From Coraliomargarita algicola (GTDB taxonomy: Bacteria > Verrucomicrobiota > Verrucomicrobiia > Opitutales > Coraliomargaritaceae), in the NCBI RefSeq assembly GCF_033878955.1, contig NZ_CP138858.1:3747001-3811000 (forward strand): DNA of 64,000 nucleotides. The letters run 5' to 3'. Both the position numbers and the translations under genes were made by a program. Below the pieces are notes generated by a model. It searched no databases. It worked only from the letters and a program-made list of their open reading frames with translations, and was not told where the DNA came from. Each line of letters starts with the position of its first letter. Position 1 is the stretch's first letter. This document shows positions 62,393-64,000 of this stretch, piece after piece.

Positions 62393-64000
62393 ATGGCTTC
62401 GGCCGTAGAAAATCCTTCGCCCAATAAACGATTACTGGGATTGCTGTGGCCGCACTGGAAGTCGGTTTCGATCGCCCTGCTTGGTTTGTTTTTGCTGACA
62501 GCGGTGAATTTAGCGACACCGATGTTGATCGGGATGGTGTTTAATGAAGTCTTTCCGCAGCGTGACTGGTCATTGCTCTGGTGGGTTTTGGGAGGCTTGC
62601 TCGGTTGTTTTTTGCTGCGTAATTTATTTTTTTACCAGAGTAAATTTACCGCGGTTCAGGTGGGGGAGAATGTTTGTTTTTCTCTGCGTAAGCGTTTGTT
62701 TGAGCGTATTCAGCAGCTGCAACTGAGTTACACGCGATTACAAAGTCCCGGGCAGATCACTAGCAAAGTGATGAACGATAGTATGCAGATACAGCAGTTC
62801 ATTGCCGATGTGTTACCCAAGACCTTGCAGGCAGCTTTATTGTTTCTGGGGATTTTAGTCATTACTTATTCCCTGAATTGGCAGTTGGCGCTGGCATCGA
62901 CTTTTATTCTTCCGGTGCATCTCTATGTGTTCAGCTTTTTTGGTCGACGGATTAAACGCAGCAGTCGTGAGTCACAGGAGCGGATCGATTTTGCGACTGG
63001 TAGTATCATTGAAACCTTGCTTGGGGTGGAAGTCGTCAAAGGCTTTACCGGAGAGGAACGAGGAAATCGTGCCTTTAATGCCGCGATGGAAGATTCGCGT
63101 GTGAGCCATCTAAATAGTTATCGCTACGTCGTGCTGCAGAAGGTCTGCGCCGATTTGTTGGTAGGATTTGGTATGTTGGCTTTGATCGGGCTTGGTGCCT
63201 ACCAAGTGATCGGCCGCCCCTCAGAGAGCGCCATGGGGGCGGGCGACTTTATAGCCTTTTTCTGGTACATCCGCTTACTCTATCCCACCGTGATTGATCT
63301 GATGAGTAGCGGTGCAAAACTTTCAAAGGTGGGTGCAAGTGTGGATCGTGTCTATGAGCTACTCGATGTCGATGAGGCCGCGACTGAGGGGGAAGGTGTG
63401 GCGATGTCCGATATGCGCGGCGACATACGTTTTGATCAAGTCGGTTTTTCCTTTGATGGAAAATCCAATATTTTGGAGAATGTTTCGTTTAAAGTTAAGG
63501 CGGGCCAAGTCTGCGCTCTCACGGGGCATTCGGGAGCTGGTAAGTCGACACTCGTTAGCCTGGTGCCCATGTTGCTACGTCCTACGGCCGGTCGTATCGT
63601 AATTGACGGCGTCAACACTCGCGATATCTCGACTCGTGATCTGCGCCGAAATATTGGCGTCGTCTTTCAAGAGTGTTTTCTCTTTAAGGCATCGATCCAA
63701 GAAAACTTACGCTACGCGAAAGCTCGGGCTAGCGAAAAAGAGATTCGACAGATTTGTGTATTAACCGGAGCCGATAAATTTATCCAGCGCTTGCCTAATG
63801 GTTACCATACGGTCGTTGGTGACGGTGGGCTTGCGCTTTCGCGCGGACAAAAGCAGCTGATCACTATCACACGCGCAGTGATTAAGGATCCCAAAATTCT
63901 CATACTGGACGAAGCCACCGCATCGCTCGATACAGAGCTTGAAGATGCTGTGATTCCCACCATCTTGAATCTCATGCAAGGGCGCACAACACTGATGATT
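62393..64000 (+). CDS. ABC exporter, membrane + ATPase domains (3' end outside window)
   Basis: Open from the ATG at 62393 through the window edge, 536 codons. Residues about 1-310 form the six-helix ABC-exporter membrane domain (KRLFERIQQLQLSYTRLQSP is the coupling region). The nucleotide-binding part has Walker A TGHSGAGKSTLVS near 378, the Q loop VVFQECFLF, signature LALSRGQKQLI near 480 (LSRGQ instead of LSGGQ) and Walker B ILILDEATASLDTE near 501. A half-transporter of the lipid A/multidrug (MsbA-like) type; the cargo is unknown. It begins about 120 bp after the pseudokinase gene. Confidence 0.9.
   Translation, partial: MASAVENPSPNKRLLGLLWPHWKSVSIALLGLFLLTAVNLATPMLIGMVFNEVFPQRDWSLLWWVLGGLLGCFLLRNLFFYQSKFTAVQVGENVCFSLRKRLFERIQQLQLSYTRLQSPGQITSKVMNDSMQIQQFIADVLPKTLQAALLFLGILVITYSLNWQLALASTFILPVHLYVFSFFGRRIKRSSRESQERIDFATGSIIETLLGVEVVKGFTGEERGNRAFNAAMEDSRVSHLNSYRYVVLQKVCADLLVGFGMLALIGLGAYQVIGRPSESAMGAGDFIAFFWYIRLLYPTVIDLMSSGAKLSKVGASVDRVYELLDVDEAATEGEGVAMSDMRGDIRFDQVGFSFDGKSNILENVSFKVKAGQVCALTGHSGAGKSTLVSLVPMLLRPTAGRIVIDGVNTRDISTRDLRRNIGVVFQECFLFKASIQENLRYAKARASEKEIRQICVLTGADKFIQRLPNGYHTVVGDGGLALSRGQKQLITITRAVIKDPKILILDEATASLDTELEDAVIPTILNLMQGRTTLMI

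Overview
The window reads as ordinary chromosome from a member of the Verrucomicrobiota, most likely an Opitutae/Puniceicoccales (Coraliomargarita-like) bacterium. This rests on protein flavour rather than on a marker gene. Pointers are a Rho factor with a long lysine-, glycine- and asparagine-rich N-terminal extension, a leuA of the longer type, two PilB-type ATPases around a pilT, abundant RAYT/REP material, a PEGA/sulfatase-modifying-type giant protein, and many genes whose start codon follows a pyrimidine-rich stretch instead of a Shine-Dalgarno sequence. No rRNA operon, phage or CRISPR array is visible.

Layout. 1-8.5 kb: housekeeping genes (nuclease-HhH protein, PPTase, tmk, a PfkB kinase, dgt, comM, coaE) around a tRNA-Ser(UGA) with decayed tandem copies of its 3' half. 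8.5-16.6 kb: rho and a co-directional type IV pilus / type II secretion motor block (pilB-like, pilT, pilB, pilC) closed by a terminator. 16.7-21.3 kb: a hexuronate island (SDR oxidoreductase, uxaC, uxuA) divergent from a LacI-type regulator, with a perfect 15-bp dyad between them. 21.3-28.8 kb: valS, a MATE exporter, a transglutaminase-like protein, rlmN and an rRNA m5C methyltransferase. 28.8-31.0 kb: a RAYT transposase between REP palindromes, one of which appears split by an IS4-family insertion sequence. 31.0-36.1 kb: aroF/G-type DAHP synthase, a CPBP protease, pyrC, pyrB and an unknown gene, all leftward. 36.2-37.0 kb: rpmI-rplT. 37-51.6 kb: SMP-30 lactonase, a hybrid histidine kinase, cysS, hemB, uvrC, cinA, holA, a second large histidine kinase and leuA. 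51.9-53.1 kb: a second Y1/REP-type transposase with a 14-bp minisatellite directly after it. 53.2-58.6 kb: a polyol island (mannitol-dehydrogenase-family enzyme, permease, fructokinase) divergent from a GntR/LacI-type regulator. 58.6-64 kb: coaC-type decarboxylase, a 1013-residue pseudokinase-PEGA-SUMF1 protein and the first 536 codons of an ABC exporter.

How the genes fit. UxaC, the SDR oxidoreductase and UxuA give glucuronate -> fructuronate -> mannonate -> KDG. The second island can give mannitol -> fructose -> fructose-6-phosphate. Each island is faced by one regulator gene, consistent with local substrate-responsive repression.

The strongest anomalies are three single-base deletions that split conserved genes (a pilB paralogue, a hybrid kinase, uvrC). 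Their clustering suggests sequence error or recent decay, but the uvrC one lies on an A7-GGG run where slippage could restore the frame. The most interesting novel candidates are the kinase-dead PEGA-SUMF1 protein, a 64-nt cloverleaf-like element after the pilus genes, the tRNA-Ser-derived tandem repeat, the IS-split REP, and a leader motif shared by cysS and hemB.
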